DNA of 64,000 bases from Taudactylus pleione (lineage: Eukaryota; Chordata; Amphibia; Anura; Myobatrachidae), in assembly GCA_031769625.1 (NCBI GenBank), contig JAUIMM010000088.1, positions 2,805,501 through 2,869,500 of the forward strand, in the 5' to 3' direction. The notes beneath the pieces were generated by a model. The model ran no database searches, had not been told where the DNA came from, and worked only from the letters and a program-made list of their open reading frames with translations. Below, piece by piece: positions 24,311 through 36,059 of this stretch. The translations under genes and the position numbers were made by a program. Every line of letters starts with the position of its first letter. Within the stretch, counting starts at the first letter, position 1.

Positions 24311-24544
24311 GCCCTATGTTCTCTATAGCTGCATTGATATATTTTTTTGGCTGTATTTAAGAACGTCAACACTTTCCCCCTCCCCCACACCAGAAGGCAA
24401 GAGGTTAGGATCATCATCCTGCACACTTTTTATGATGTCTGAAATTAAAGATGAAATGTCAGAGACCGTAAATATCCCCAGGAGGTGTTGAGACTTTCCA
24501 ACTTCTGTCACAAACCGGGCTAACAAAACCCGTTTATGCACCAA
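24310..24544 (-). pseudogene. Unidentified retroelement frame
   Basis: A 73-codon minus-strand frame is acidic and contains ISSLISDIIKSVQDDDPNLL. I do not recognise a domain. Its position among LTR remnants suggests a gag-like relic, on the opposite strand from the gypsy pol at 21930-23225. Confidence 0.25.
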
Positions 24545-24579
24545 ACGGTGCCGCTTTATAACAGTACATCAATCACCAG

Positions 24580-25020
24580 TAGCCTCTGTTCCTAGCCCCA
24601 AGAAGCACTTAGGTTGTTGTTTATTTTCATCTGGAGCCACCAGGACATGGGGCTGCCATCTTTCCCAGAGGCAGCTGATTCCTTCAGTCGAGGTCCTGAT
24701 CTCCAGCATGTGAATCCTGTTTCCAATCCGCAGTCAGGGCACCCTATTTAAGGTTCTCCCCATTCACATCTCATTACCAGTGCAACTTCTGATTCCTGCC
24801 GCCTGTTCTTGACTGCAGAGTTTGGTTCTACAGCGTTACCATCTGCTGCTGTGATAGTTCAGTCCAGCACATTCTGCATCCTCTTCTGTGTTTACCGGTG
24901 GTATCCTGAGTAAACTATGTTGCATCTGCGCTACCCATTCTACTATAGCGCAATCCTATTCCAGTCTGTAATGGGGCACTATGGATCTCAGGCTGAATAA
25001 CAGGAACAGGCTGTGTAACA
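24580..25020 (+). repeat. LTR-like relic with TATA box
   Basis: GGGCACCCTATTTAAGG at 24737-24753 has the TATTTAA box seen in the LTR relic near 20098. The downstream text (CTGATTCCTGCC, GTTCTACAGCG) is of the same style. Ends and target duplications are not visible. Confidence 0.4.
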
Positions 25021-25199
25021 AGTACTAAAAATCAAGTATTGCTGCCTCCCTGCTGAGTGCTATTCATTTCATCACTGGAAGATTTTACTGCATTTAGCTA
25101 TTCTCCTATGTGTGGGTAATCACCATCCAGCTCAGGCTAGCAGTCTTCAGTCCCTGTGTCTCCATTATTGGAATCTACAACTCAGCCATTCGCTCATCC

Positions 25200-26200
25200 A
25201 TGCTACATCCTGAATTACCCGATTAAAAAAGGTAAAAATGATAGTGTCAAACTCAGTAGCACATAAGCAGCCCAGGAATGCTCCCCTAAGTTCCTGTGGA
25301 AATCACCTTTTTCCACCAACTGATAATAAATAACAAATAAATGGAGCCAGGGGTACAAATTTGGGCGCTTTACATAGATGAAAATACAAAATAATACATC
25401 ACTGAAAATACGTCCCTTAGAAAGTGGTAATCACATCTGCGGAATTTTCATTCTTTGTAGGATATATCCAAAATATTCCAATGTTCCTCGTCTCCACATG
25501 GATGTAATTTTTTATACAAAAGAAAGAAACATACCAATGCATCAGACACTAATCAAACAATATAATAAAATGTATTCTCTTTAGGGGTGTGGAAATATAG
25601 AGGCACCCTTATTTATGAAAAGGTGCGTACCCCACTCACAAGAGGAGGTGATAGATAAATCTCGTAACAGTTTCTTTAGAATTCCAGGTTCACCCAGTGC
25701 CAAATCCAAAGACTCAATAGTGCACAATGCGTACCATAACTCACATGCATAGAGGTGAGAAGAACTTGTAAAGGTATCTTTAAAGGTGAAACATAAGCGT
25801 ACCCCAACTCACTTGAGGGGATGAAGATATACACATCAGGGTTTCTTTAAAGCTCCCTCTTAATCCTTTCTCTTTATGTCTTTATTCAATCCCAAAAAAG
25901 GCTCAAAAAGTTCTCAATGTCGATAAAAATAGTCCAAAAGGTATTTATTAACATTACAGTAAACGGTGACAATGAATGTGGGAAACAGAAGTCCCTACAT
26001 TACTCAATAAAAATAGTCCATCATAAAATAGAACAGCCACATGAAAAAATAAATAAATAAAAACTGGAAAATTTCCAACAAGTGGATAATAAAAATGGAT
26101 GATATTCAAGCATTCATACCTTCAGTGGTAATACAGGTCACAAAATCCTCATAGTCAACGCGCGTTTCGGCTCACAGTGAGCCTTTGTCAAGACATGAGG
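25200..26200 (-). repeat. Penelope-like terminal sequence with hammerhead-like relic
   Basis: On the minus strand near 26155-26200 the order is TTGACAAAGGCTCACTG, TGAGCCGAAACGCGCGTTGA: stem-loop GGCTCA/TGAGCC, then GAAAC and a palindromic CGCG. This is the common amphibian derivative of the hammerhead core, with CTTGACA in place of CTGATGA. The rest is AT-rich terminal-repeat-like sequence with repeated phrases (GCGTACCCCA at 25625 and 25797). Confidence 0.45.
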
Positions 26201-26389
26201 ATAATGAGACACTTCTTCCTGTTTTATACATCCAGCTACCAATCAGCATGTTACATAAATTTAATATACATGCATCAGGTGAGATGGGACATAGTGCACT
26301 TCCTACCTGTGTGGACAACCATAAGAGTTCACTGCCCCGATCGCCATGACATCACCGACGTTTCCCACATGAGACCGTCCCAACTCATG

Positions 26390-27100
26390 TGACCGCGAGT
26401 TGTATGAACATGACCAGAATCAAATTCCAGAGTGTAGGCCAACTTATTTCCCTTTTCTGCTTTTCCCACTTTCAAATGGCACTTTTCCTCAGTTGCCCGA
26501 GAGCTGTTCTTCCAGTTGGGTATTTTTTCACATTGAGCTATCCAACTTATTCAGAGTCTGCAGAAAATTGCTCTCCATATTCTGCAACTTTCAGTTTACA
26601 CTCAAGCTTTTGTTCTCTGGCACTCTTTTTCACCTGGAGATTGTGCAACTGTTTCTGTACACTTGATAAACATTTCAAGATTCCTATTTTCTCCCTGAAA
26701 CTCCTCAATCACAGCACATACATGATAAAGTTCTTTCTCCAAAACTTCACTTTGTTCTGCTGTTTCATGCAAAATTTCCTCTAGAAATGTATTTCAGCCA
26801 GACATACTGAAGTTGCCATGGAAGTAGCCAAGTTGGACTGGAACATCTGTATTTGCTCCTCAAACAATCCCCATGTCTTTCGCATCCCTGTCTCTTTTCC
26901 ATTAATGGTGATTCTGCAGCATGTGTGTCACGAATCTGGGTCTTAGCATTTCTGACAAGCTCAGGCACTCCTTCATTGCTGTATCCAGGTAAATTCCATT
27001 TCAATGATTGGATGCACCTGAGCAGCTCAACAGTGCTCACCTGATCCTCTGCTCCAATAGGAATAGACTGTCCGCTATTTAAACCAGTTCCTGTGAGCAA
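26390..27100 (-). pseudogene. Coiled-coil-like retroelement remnant
   Basis: Read on the minus strand, 26560-26800 gives an acidic heptad-like stretch (LEEILHETAEQSEVLEKELY, then EEFQGENRNLEMF), and 26765-27100 is open with no known motif. It is probably a gag-type frame of an LTR element. Several stops interrupt it. I cannot name the family. Confidence 0.35.
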
Positions 27101-27250
27101 CCCATGTCCTGAACAATGTGTTTTCTTACCAGGATAGTTCTAGGCTCCAGAATTAAGTACTTGTATATTGATGTCATGTGTCCTATAACTTCCATTGCTA
27201 ATTCCTGGATCACATGCTGGTTACCATACTCCGCTATTTCTGCCAGGCTT

Positions 27251-27740
27251 GCAGCTTCCACGCTGCATACAGACATCCATTTGCTGCTGTTACCTGCATT
27301 CTATCTGCCTATACTGCAGCTTCCATGCTGCATATAGACTTATCCATTTGCTATTTTTACCTACATTCTATCTGTCTATAGTGCAGCTTCCACACTGCAT
27401 ACAGACTTGCCCATTTACTGCTACTACCAGTATACCATCTGTCAGCGCTGCAGCTTCCACGCTGTATACAGACTTGTCCATTTACTGCTGTTACCTGTGT
27501 ACCATCTGTCAGCACTGCAGCTTCCATGCTGTATACAGACCAGCTCCAGCTACTCCACTAAGCCTGAGAATATACCATTACTTGCTTACCATCTGCTATC
27601 GTCACCTGTCAGCGCCGTAGCTTCTACGCAGCATATGGACCTGCTCCAACCACTTAGTTCAGCCAGCAAGTATACCATTACATGCTTCCCACTTGTTGCT
27701 GTGTCAGCATGGCAGCTTCCAAGTTGCATACTAACTTGCT
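27251..27740. repeat. Tandem repeat, about 67-bp unit, five to seven units
   Basis: GCAGCTTCCAYGCTG starts at 27251, 27316, 27383, 27450 and 27517 (spacing 65, 67, 67, 67), then two diverged units at about 27617 and 27713. It resembles the leader tandem repeats of nearby LTR relics. Open frames across it are shadows. Confidence 0.85.
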
Positions 27741-27779
27741 AGTGCAGCGATGGTCTTCATTCCATCATACAGCTGGGAC

Positions 27780-28430
27780 AGTGTATTCAAGTTACCTATA
27801 TTGTAGTACTCTGCTTTGTGGTTATTCAGGTAATTTGGTTATACTATTATTCTGCTGACCCTGTATTGGTTTCCCTGTGCTGTCTGTTATTGTCTTGGGT
27901 TGGTTCAGAGAAGAGTGCTGGTTGCAGGGCTAGAGTCCAGGCTGCAGTATACGCATATTTTTACACAGGTGTTCAGTAGCTGTATTATTTATGCTGACTC
28001 TCAGTTTCTGAGTTCCTCACTGGGTTTCAGTTCCAGGTCTTGTATCAGAGCAGTACCAGAGTTACAGCTTCCTCAAGCTGACTATATTAGACTCCGATTC
28101 CTGGCCTGAATTCCAATCTACCAGTACTATTTTGTTCTGAGTCCTGGAGTTCACCCTTGTCTCTGGAGTGTATCCCTGGTCTTGCTGGCCTTCACAAATC
28201 ACTAGGCGAGGGGTCGCCCAGTGGACCTGGTTTATTCACTTCAGTTCCGTATTCATGCATATCACTAGCCTGTGGTTCCTACATCGTCACTAGTTTGCCT
28301 ACACTCCTCTTCATACCTAGCAGCCAGGATATTACTGAGCTGCCTGATTTCCTCTGCACATCGGTCATACCTATGGGTCCAGAGCTGGATCTACAGAATA
28401 ATAGAACTGTGACAATATGGAGATAGTCCT
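27780..28430 (+). repeat. LTR/leader-like relic
   Basis: CTG/CAG-rich text of the same style as 20040-21720, ending near GAACTGTGACAATATGG at 28403-28420, which resembles an LTR/leader junction. No paired LTR is seen. Confidence 0.35.
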
Positions 28431-28879
28431 TTTTCCTCAGAGCATTCAAGATACTTGTAAATAGCAAGGAAAAGGGATTGACGTAGCACAGGCAAAAGAA
28501 TGTATACTGGTATGTGTAAATATAAATATTGATGATTATATAATATGTAAGCCACTGTTCCTATGATAACTGAGAAGGAAGATATTTGATAAACGTTTAT
28601 TGGGTAGTGGCGGTGCTCACTAGAGTTAAGGGCAATTAGTAAATAAAGCAAGAAAAAGAAAAACTCTGTTTGGTGAGCACTCTTAAGTAGATAAATATAG
28701 AGCAGATAAAATATAAACTATAACTTTTATTCCATCTAATAAAATAAATGCTACCTGGTATCAAACAACACAGGGCAAAACAACATATAATCACAAAGAT
28801 ATCAACAAAAAGTACATATACAGTAAATATATCAACATCTATTATAATATGGATCAATCACCCTAATATAATGCACCTA
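28431..28879. other. AT-rich stretch next to the Tc1 element
   Basis: No gene. It contains GGTGCTCACTAGAG at 28611-28624 and TGGTGAGCACTCTT at 28671-28684, an inverted pair of the kind found in Penelope-type terminal repeats, but too short to classify. Confidence 0.35.
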
Positions 28880-30527
28880 CAGTCGTGCATAAATATTGGG
28901 ACATTGACAGAATTTTCATATTTTGGCCTCTATTCACCACCACAATGGCTTTGAAATGAAACAAACAAGATGTGCTTTAACTGCAGACTTTCAGATTTAA
29001 TTTGAGGGTAATTACATCCAAATCAGGTGAACGGTGTAGGAATTACAACGGTTTCAATATGTGCCTCCCACTTTTTAAGGGGCCAAAAGTAATGGGACAA
29101 ACTAAACAATCCTAAATCTAACTTTCACTTTTTAATACTTTGTTGCAAATCCTTTACAGGCAATTACAGCCTGAAGTCTGGAACGCATAGACCTCACCAG
29201 ACGCTGGGTTTCATCCCTGGTGATGCTCTGCCAGGCCTCTACTGCAAATGTCTTCAGTTCCTGCTTGTTCTTGGGGCATTTTCTCTTCAGTTTTGTCTTC
29301 ATCAAGTGAAATGCATGCTCAATCGGATTCAGGTCAGGGGATTGACTTGGCCATTGCATAACATTCCACTTTTTAGCCTTAAAAATCTTTGGTTGCTTTT
29401 GCAGTATGCTTCGGGTCATTGTCCATCTGCACTGTGAAGCGCCGTCCAATGAGTTCTGAAGCATTTGATTGAATATGAGCATATAATATTGCCTGAAACA
29501 CTTCAGAATTCATTCTGATGATTTTGTCAGCAGTCACATCATCGATAAATACAAGGGAACCAGTTCCATTGGCAGCCATACAGGCCCACACCATGACACT
29601 TCCACCACCATGCTTCACTGATGAGGTGGTATATTTTGGATCATGAGCAGTTCCTTTCCTTCTCCATACTCTTCTCTTCCCATCACTCTGGTACAAGTTG
29701 ATCTTTGTCTCATCTGTCAATAGGATGTTGTTCCAGAACTGTAATGGCTTTTCTAGATGTTGTTTGGCAAACTCTAAACTGGTCTTCCTGTTTTTGAGGC
29801 TCACCAATGGTTTACATCTTGTGGTGAACCCTCTCTATTCACTCTTGTGAAGTCTTCTCTTGATTGTTGACTTTGACACATATACACCAACCCCCTGGAG
29901 AGTGTTCTTGATTTGGCCAACTGTTGTGAAGGGGTTTTTCTTCAACAGGGAAATAATTCTTCTGTCATCCACCACAGTTGTTTTCCGTGGTCTTCCGGGT
30001 CTTTTGATGTTGCTGAGATCTCCGGTGCATTCTTTCTTTTTAAGAATGTTCCAAACAGTTGATTTGGCCACACCTAATGTTTTTGCTATCTCTCTGATGG
30101 GTTTTTTTTGTTTTTTCAGCCTAATGATGGCTTGCTTCACTGATAGTGACAGCTCTTTGGCTTTCATATTGAGAGTTGATAGCAACTGATTCCAAATGCA
30201 AATGTCACACCTAGAATCAACTCCAGACCTTTTACCTGCTTAATTGATAATGAAATAACGAGGGAATAGCCCACATCTGTCCATGAAATAGCTTTTGAGT
30301 TGATAGTCCCATTTACTTTTGGCCCCTTAAAAAGTGGGAGGCACATATAGAAACCGTTGTAATTCCTACACCGTTCACCTGATTTGGATGTAATTACCCT
30401 CAAATTAAATCTGAAAGTCTGCAGTTAAAGCACATCTTGTTTGTTTCATTTCAAAGCCATTTTGGTGGTGAATAGAGGCCAAAATACGAAAATTCTGTCA
30501 ATGTCCCAATATTTATGCACCTGACTG
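28880..30527 (-). mobile_element. Tc1/mariner transposon, 1648 bp
   Basis: Both ends start CAGTC inside TA dinucleotides (28878-28879, 30528-30529). The inverted repeats are about 220 bp long (28880-29101 and 30307-30527) and about 95% identical by eye, so the insertion is relatively young. The long ends carry the motif TTACATCCAAATCAGGTGAA and an inner ACTTTTTAAGGGGCCAAAAG, consistent with two transposase sites per end. One transposase pseudogene lies between them. Confidence 0.95.
29132..30185 (-). pseudogene. Tc1-type DD34E transposase, lightly disabled
   Basis: Reading leftward, 30185-29838 encodes the paired helix-turn-helix DNA-binding part (LSLSVKQAIIRLKKQKKPIR, a GRPRKT hook, and KSTIKRRLH). 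29807-29379 encodes the first catalytic part: LLTDETKINLY with aspartate 1, a GGGSVMVWACM strand, and QMDNDPKHTAK with aspartate 2. 29482-29132 supplies PSQSPDLNPIEH, with the glutamate. A stop after RRLHKSE (29835) and a frameshift within 29379-29482 disable it; all catalytic residues survive. Length is close to the usual 340 residues. Confidence 0.93.
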
Positions 30528-30529
30528 TA

Positions 30530-31750
30530 TGTGAAAAAAATGTATACTGATCCCTATATTACAAATATAAAAAATTAACCCTTTGCATTCATGGCGAAAT
30601 ATAATGAATACATATATTAATCCATTGTTAATAGATTTTCACAGCATCATAATTCAAGTTTGTGCCCATAATTGTATTATAAGGTCTACCAAATTTATTA
30701 TATACACGTTTGAGGATATACTCATAGGAATTAGAAAAGTCAGGGTAAAGGACTGCTTATCCTCAATCTGCTGCTCCCCACCTTTGCCACAGCTATCTGT
30801 GAGGAGTGAGTGATCATAGGAAAGCAGTTACCCTTGGAAACAACAGACTGACAGGGACGTTACTCAATTTTTCATTTCTACTGTAAGGTGTCTTACTGAT
30901 GCATTGGGCACCTGATGAGAGAATTACTTGTTGTGATAGGCTGCAGTCAATAGAGGGAAAGGGTAACTATACCGTCTAAACTGGTTCTCTGGAGCAATAA
31001 CCTGGATATTGTTACACCTGTACAATGGTTTATACAATGCCTACCTTCAATTATGTATGAACATACAAAATTCTCCAATCCACATAAAAATAATTCTCAC
31101 ATGATGACTATTTATGAAAGTATATACATCAGTGGTTTAATGAAATACAGGTTGAGTCTCCCATATCCAAAATGCTTAGGACCAGGGGTAGTTTGGATAA
31201 CGGAATATTCCTTATTTTGGAATAATTGCATGTCATAATGAAATATCTTGGGAATGGGACCCACATATACACACAGAATGCATTTATGTGTTATATACAC
31301 CTTATACACACAGCCTGCAGGTCATTTTATACAACATTTTCAATAATTTGTGTAGAGAAATGAAATTCATTTCTGTTTCATGCATGGATGATTTTAAAAA
31401 AGCTAAATATGCAGGCTATAACTCTTGAATTAACGGGACTCTATTCCCTAATAAAACATAAAATGTAGTAAATAGATCTAAACTCAATCTAGTTTCTAAA
31501 CAAGATAACATATAACAGACCTATACAAAGGATGTAAAATCCTGATCATGTATACTTTACATGCATGGGATTCTCTGGATGCAATATGCACTTGGACTCA
31601 CATGCATAGCAGGCACTAAAAAATAAATTTATAAATGTGTGGGGCTGTTTAATCGCTGTAAATATGCCAAACACGCAAAGAGCAAACAGACAATCTGTAA
31701 ATGACTTGGGGAAAGTATCAAACAGTTGTTATTGAAACATAATATCTAAA
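30530..31750. other. AT-rich stretch upstream of the Penelope-like gene
   Basis: No gene recognised. 31147-31260 contains CAGGTTGAGTCTCCCATATC followed by a TTTGGAATAATTGCAT block, which resembles the end of a Tigger-like (pogo/Tc1) repeat; no opposite end was found. Confidence 0.4.
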
Positions 31751-31760
31751 CATACGCATC

Positions 31761-33598
31761 ATGAAAATCAAAGAAACGAGACCGACTTGGCGAAAAAAAT
31801 CCACCTTCTTCCCTCCAGAGAATACTTTTGCACAAGTTCAGGTCTTCATGGAGTTGGTGTCAAGAGATATGGATAGTTTGTATGATAAGGATCAATTATT
31901 GATTCCTCGAAATTATAATATCACCCTTCCAGAGAAAGAGGCTTTAAAAAAAAATGCAAAAATGGAAACATATTGTCATTAAGCCAACCGATAAAGGTGG
32001 CAATATAGTGCTGTGGCCTACAGAGATGTATGTTATAGAAATCATGCGACAGCTTCGGGATACTTCTTGTTATACTCAGTTAATGTTTAATCCTATGGAG
32101 AGGTTTCACTCTCTTTACAATAGAATGATATTTGAAGCCTTCCAAGATGGCAGCATTTCTAAAAATGAATTTGAGTTTCTGCTGGTCAAAACTCCTAAAG
32201 TACCCACTTTTTATGCACTCCCCAAAGTGCACAAAAATGCTAAGAATCCCCCGGGCAGACACATCGTGTCGGGAATAGGAGGGCTGAAGGAACAAGCTAG
32301 TAAGTTTGTGGATATGCATTTGAGAAACCACGTTTTGACTCTCCCTTCCTATCTCAAGGACACCAGGGAAGTATTACAGCGGATACATGGGATTAGATTG
32401 GAAGGTCATCAATTACTTGTTTCTATTGATGTAGAATCCCTGTATACCTCCATAAGACATCAAGAGGGTCTGAGAGCAGTAAGGTATTTTTTGGAGATGG
32501 GACACATTGGTGGTCTCAATGATTTTCTTATTGATTTATTCTCCTTTATTCTCCATCATAATTTCTTTACCTTTCAAGACAAATTCTATCTGCAAACAAG
32601 GGGTACAGCCATGGGATCCACCTGTGCTCCCACCTATGTGAACCTTTTTTTAGTATGGTGGGAGAGAGAGGTGGTTTTCTCTGAAAATAATGAAAAGTAT
32701 ACACAACATGTGATACAATGGCTGAGATACATAGACAATATTTGTAATTTGGGGAGGAAGTGAACGTGATTTCTTGGAGTTCATGGAGACATTGAACACG
32801 AACCAACTGAACTTGAAATTTACATGGGAGGTCAGTAATGCAAGGATTCCATTTCTGGACTTGGAAATACGTAAAGAAGAGAATGGTGAGATTATCAAAC
32901 ACCTGTTTAGAAAAGCAACGGCAACCAATAGTCTTCTACATGAAGCTAGTTGCCATTTTCCACCTATTAAATCTAATTTCCCGAAGGGAGAATTCATTAG
33001 TTTGAGATGTAATTGCTCTAATGAGGTAGATTTTACTAAACCATGTGATGCCCTTTCTCTCAGATTGCTTCATAGGGGTAATAGCGAGAGAGCCATCAAA
33101 AAAGCTAGGTACCAGGTCACAAATCTCAACAGAGATACCCTGGTCTTTCCTAAACCCGTTATCAAAGAAGGACAACAACAAATTTGATTTGTTGCAGATT
33201 TCTGTAGGGAATGGAAGGTACTTAAAGACATCATACAGAAACATTGGCCGGTCCTTCTTTTGGATATGGATTTAAAGACATGTCTCAAGGCAGATGTTTC
33301 TATGAGTTGGAGAAGAGCCAAGAATCTTGGAGATCTCCTGAACCACAGCCACTTTGAACAGCAGAGCAAGAAACAAGCTATGGTAAAGGGCACCTATCCA
33401 TGTGGTAAATGTAGGGCTTGTTGCCTCATCACAAAGACCACCAAGATCCAAGATAAGTTTGGCACAAATGTGTTTATCCATGACTATTTCAACTGCAACA
33501 CCAGGAGGGTCGTCTATTGCCTACAGGTCGTCTATTGCCTACAATGTACCTGCGGATTTAGGTACATAGGTATGTATTATTATTTTTTTTGGGAATAG
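31761..33598 (+). pseudogene. Penelope-like element: RT and truncated GIY-YIG endonuclease
   Basis: The enzyme normally copies its RNA at a nicked target. The N-terminal part (31761-31982) leads by a frameshift into 31954-32763, which has IKPTDKGGNIVLW, the ALPKVHKN motif, VSIDVESLYTSI (RT motif A), RGTAMGSTCAPTYVNLFL (motif B) and WLRYIDNI, where the usual catalytic YIDD reads YIDN. After a frameshift, 32774-33187 gives IPFLDLEI and the thumb. 33260-33598 holds the CGKCRACC linker and CLQCTCGFRYIG, the opening of GIY-YIG, where the sequence breaks off. An 18-bp tandem duplication (33508-33543) repeats VVYCLQ. Non-functional. Confidence 0.9.
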
Positions 33599-33770
33599 TT
33601 TCTGACGTGGCCTTAGGTGCCCTGATACTCTAATAGCAGCAACCTAGTGATCTAAAAGTTACATCCAAAACAACCTGTAAGCAATCCTCAAAATAAAATC
33701 ATGAAAACCAGAATGCATTAATGTCATGAACTTTTATACAAGTAAGTAAATATACTTTCCTCAAATGTGT

Positions 33771-34367
33771 ACACACTGTCTTTTAATCCGGTGGTCTTTC
33801 CCATGGAGGATGTAATTCATACCAGGAAAAATAAAAGTTATGCAGAGACCATAGTGCAATAAGTTCACATTTAATTTATTTCTTCATAAATTCAGATATT
33901 AAAATCAGTGCATAATAATTGTGATAAAAATGCACAGAAAATAATAAAAGAGGGATGTACAACTGGTTAATAAATGGAGCATTACCAGATGTCCCTCAAA
34001 AAAGGGCCTATAGATGTTATAAGGGGGAGGTCTCCGGAAACCTCATGCAGACTCCTTCAAAGAGGGAAAGCTTCTGGGTATCTCTTCTGCTAAATAGTCC
34101 TGTCACACTCTGATGACGCATTTAGAGAGATGAACCTCTCTTCTTCAAGGACACTACCTTGAAGAAGAAAGGTTCATCTCTCGAAAAACATCCCTTGTTA
34201 GTTTTTGTGCATTTTTATTACAGTTATTATGTACTGATTTTAATATCTGAATTTATGAAGAAATAAATTAAGTGTGAACTTATTGCACTATGGTCTCTGC
34301 ATAACTTTTATTTTTCATGGTATGAATTAAGTCCTCCATGGGAAAGACCACCTGATTAAAAGACAGT
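33771..34367. repeat. Inverted pair downstream of the Penelope-like ORF
   Basis: 33771-33951 and 34203-34367 are inverted copies (for example ATGCAGAGACCATAGTGCAA against TTGCACTATGGTCTCTGCAT). The spacer holds a long hairpin at about 34109-34183. Each arm of it reads CTTGAAGAAGA, a GAGG/TCTCTC stem and GAAA- or TAAA-type end, the decayed hammerhead-like layout. Inverted pseudo-LTRs are known for Penelope-like elements, and the position just after the RT gene fits. The right arm is cut by the element starting at 34368. Confidence 0.65.
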
Positions 34368-34752
34368 GGCCCTGATTCAGAGCTGGACGCTCTGAAAGAG
34401 CGCTTGCTCTGAATCAGGGCCGGCCCTCTTACTATTTGGAGCGGCCTCCTGGCCGCTCGCATAGCTGCGGGTGACCGCCCACAGCTATAGTGAGTGGGCA
34501 AAATGATGGTCACGATGGTCAAGACCATCGCGACTATCGGGCTTGCGACGAGACCCTGCGGTAGGGTCTCACTGCCGTAAGCCCTGGAGTGCTTTTGGCT
34601 CTATCAGAGCCAAAAGCACTCCCACTGACATCACTAGTGATGTCAGTGGGGCCGGCCCCAGACGGTAGGCGTTCCTATGGGAACACCTCCATCTGGGCAG
34701 CCACACCCCCGGCACGCCCACCAAAGGGGGCGTGCTGTCAATCAACATCGAT
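34368..34752 (+). mobile_element. GGGCCTGATTCAG-family, hairpin-array subfamily, copy 3 (3'-truncated)
   Basis: Starts GGCCCTGATTCAGAGC and follows the hairpin order of the other copies: H1 closing with GCTCTGAATCAGGGCC, the CATAGCTGCGGG stem, GATGGTCACGATGGTC, GAGTGCTTTTGGCTC/GAGCCAAAAGCACTC (34587-34621), the palindrome CACTGACATCACTAGTGATG (34621-34646), then GGCGTTCC. It ends at ATCGATAATAATAAT near 34752, halfway through the next hairpin, so the right end is lost. Confidence 0.85.
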
Positions 34753-35282
34753 AATAATAATAATCGGAAGAAGAATATATAAAAAAGATATAGTGATGAC
34801 ATTATAGTATGAATGGTTACATTTTGGAACTCTTAATGAGTTCCTTGTCTATGTTAGTAAAAACAACTACAGTATAACCTTAAATTATCTATAATGTGGA
34901 TAACCATTATATTAAATAGTTGGACTTCATTTTAAAGGAAAATAGTGAAAAGATTTTTATGAGCATTTACAGAAGGGCTTTAACACCTTTCTGGATTACA
35001 GTAGTTAACATTGTACAAGATGGGAGTCTAATATTCAGTATTCTCACTTTTTGCGTGACACCACAAGAAAAAAACACCAGATAAGTCTGTTTTGTAATAT
35101 TGATTCTAATAAAATTCCAAATGTTAACATCTATTCAATACATTCAGACAGCTTAATAACAAACATATTAAAAAATATACAACTATAAGCTTCTTAGAAG
35201 ATGAATCGGAGATATGAGCGTAATAATAAAGTCACTGCTAACTGATATAAATCTAGAAAATAAGCAATGGAATTAGCACATT
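34753..35282. other. AT-rich stretch without genes
   Basis: Nothing recognised beyond a short (AAT)n run at 34750-34765. Confidence 0.45.
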
Positions 35283-35580
35283 GGGCCTGATTCAGACTTG
35301 GGAATAGAGAGAGAGATCATCTTGGTAAAACCATGCTGCACTGCAGGTGGGGCAGATTTAAAATGTGCAGAGAGATTTAGATTTGGGAGGAGTGTTTCCA
35401 AACTGACATCTAAATTGTAAAGTAATAATAAAGCTGTACAGTATTTGTGGGCTACATGCAGTATTTACCCCACATGTAAAAAAAATGTATGTACTTACAC
35501 CCCTTGCATTGTAATATGGTTTGTTCAGGTTCACAGTTGAGAGAGATATCTCACTCTATTCCCAAGTCTGAATCAGGCCC
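35283..35580. mobile_element. GGGCCTGATTCAG-family, subfamily D, 298 bp
   Basis: The ends GGGCCTGATTCAGACTTGGG and CCCAAGTCTGAATCAGGCCC are inverted, extending inward to GAATAGAG/CTCTATTC, nearly 29 bp perfect. ATT flanks both sides (35280-35282, 35581-35583). The interior is unlike the other subfamilies. Low divergence of the ends suggests recent activity. Confidence 0.9.
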
Positions 35581-35659
35581 ATTATCTTTTGAATAACACA
35601 CCAATGTGAGCTGACTAGCCATGATACAGAGATCCAAAGAAAGATATCCCTTGTAGTGT

Positions 35660-35992
35660 AAAGGGGCACATCCACTAGGCGACTAGTGAAGGACTGAACG
35701 ATAACGATATCATTATCGTTCAGTCGTTCATTAAACTGTGCAGTGCCCACACTGAATGATATATCATTCAGTGTAGGCGCCCTCCCTCATCCCTGAACAT
35801 GGTCAATCTGTCGTTGTCGGCAGATTGACCGGCATGTTCAGGCGATGATTGATGTTGGAAACGACCAGCGTGAGCGCATTACTGGTTGTTTCTGACATTT
35901 TAGTGCTTGATTCATGCACGATTAATGAGCGATTGAACAATATCATTATTATTCTATCACTCATTAATATCGCCTAGTGGATGTGTGCCTTT
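35660..35992. mobile_element. MITE with AAAGGGGCACATCCACTAG ends
   Basis: AAAGGGGCACATCCACTAGG and CCTAGTGGATGTGTGCCTTT are inverted, 23 bp with one or two mismatches. If the duplicated site is TAA on the left and TTA on the right, the two flanks are complementary rather than identical, so the exact boundary is uncertain. The interior has the pair GATAACGATATC and CGACCAGCG, like the family at 50420-50748. Confidence 0.75.
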
Positions 35993-36059
35993 AATCAGTG
36001 GTCCAGACCTGACCTACTAGGCAGTTCTCTAAAGTTATATCAACAGATATGTTAGTTAT

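Noticed and set aside
31147..31310. Possible Tigger-like element end
   Set aside because: Only one end is seen and no TA-flanked partner; noted but not called as a separate feature.
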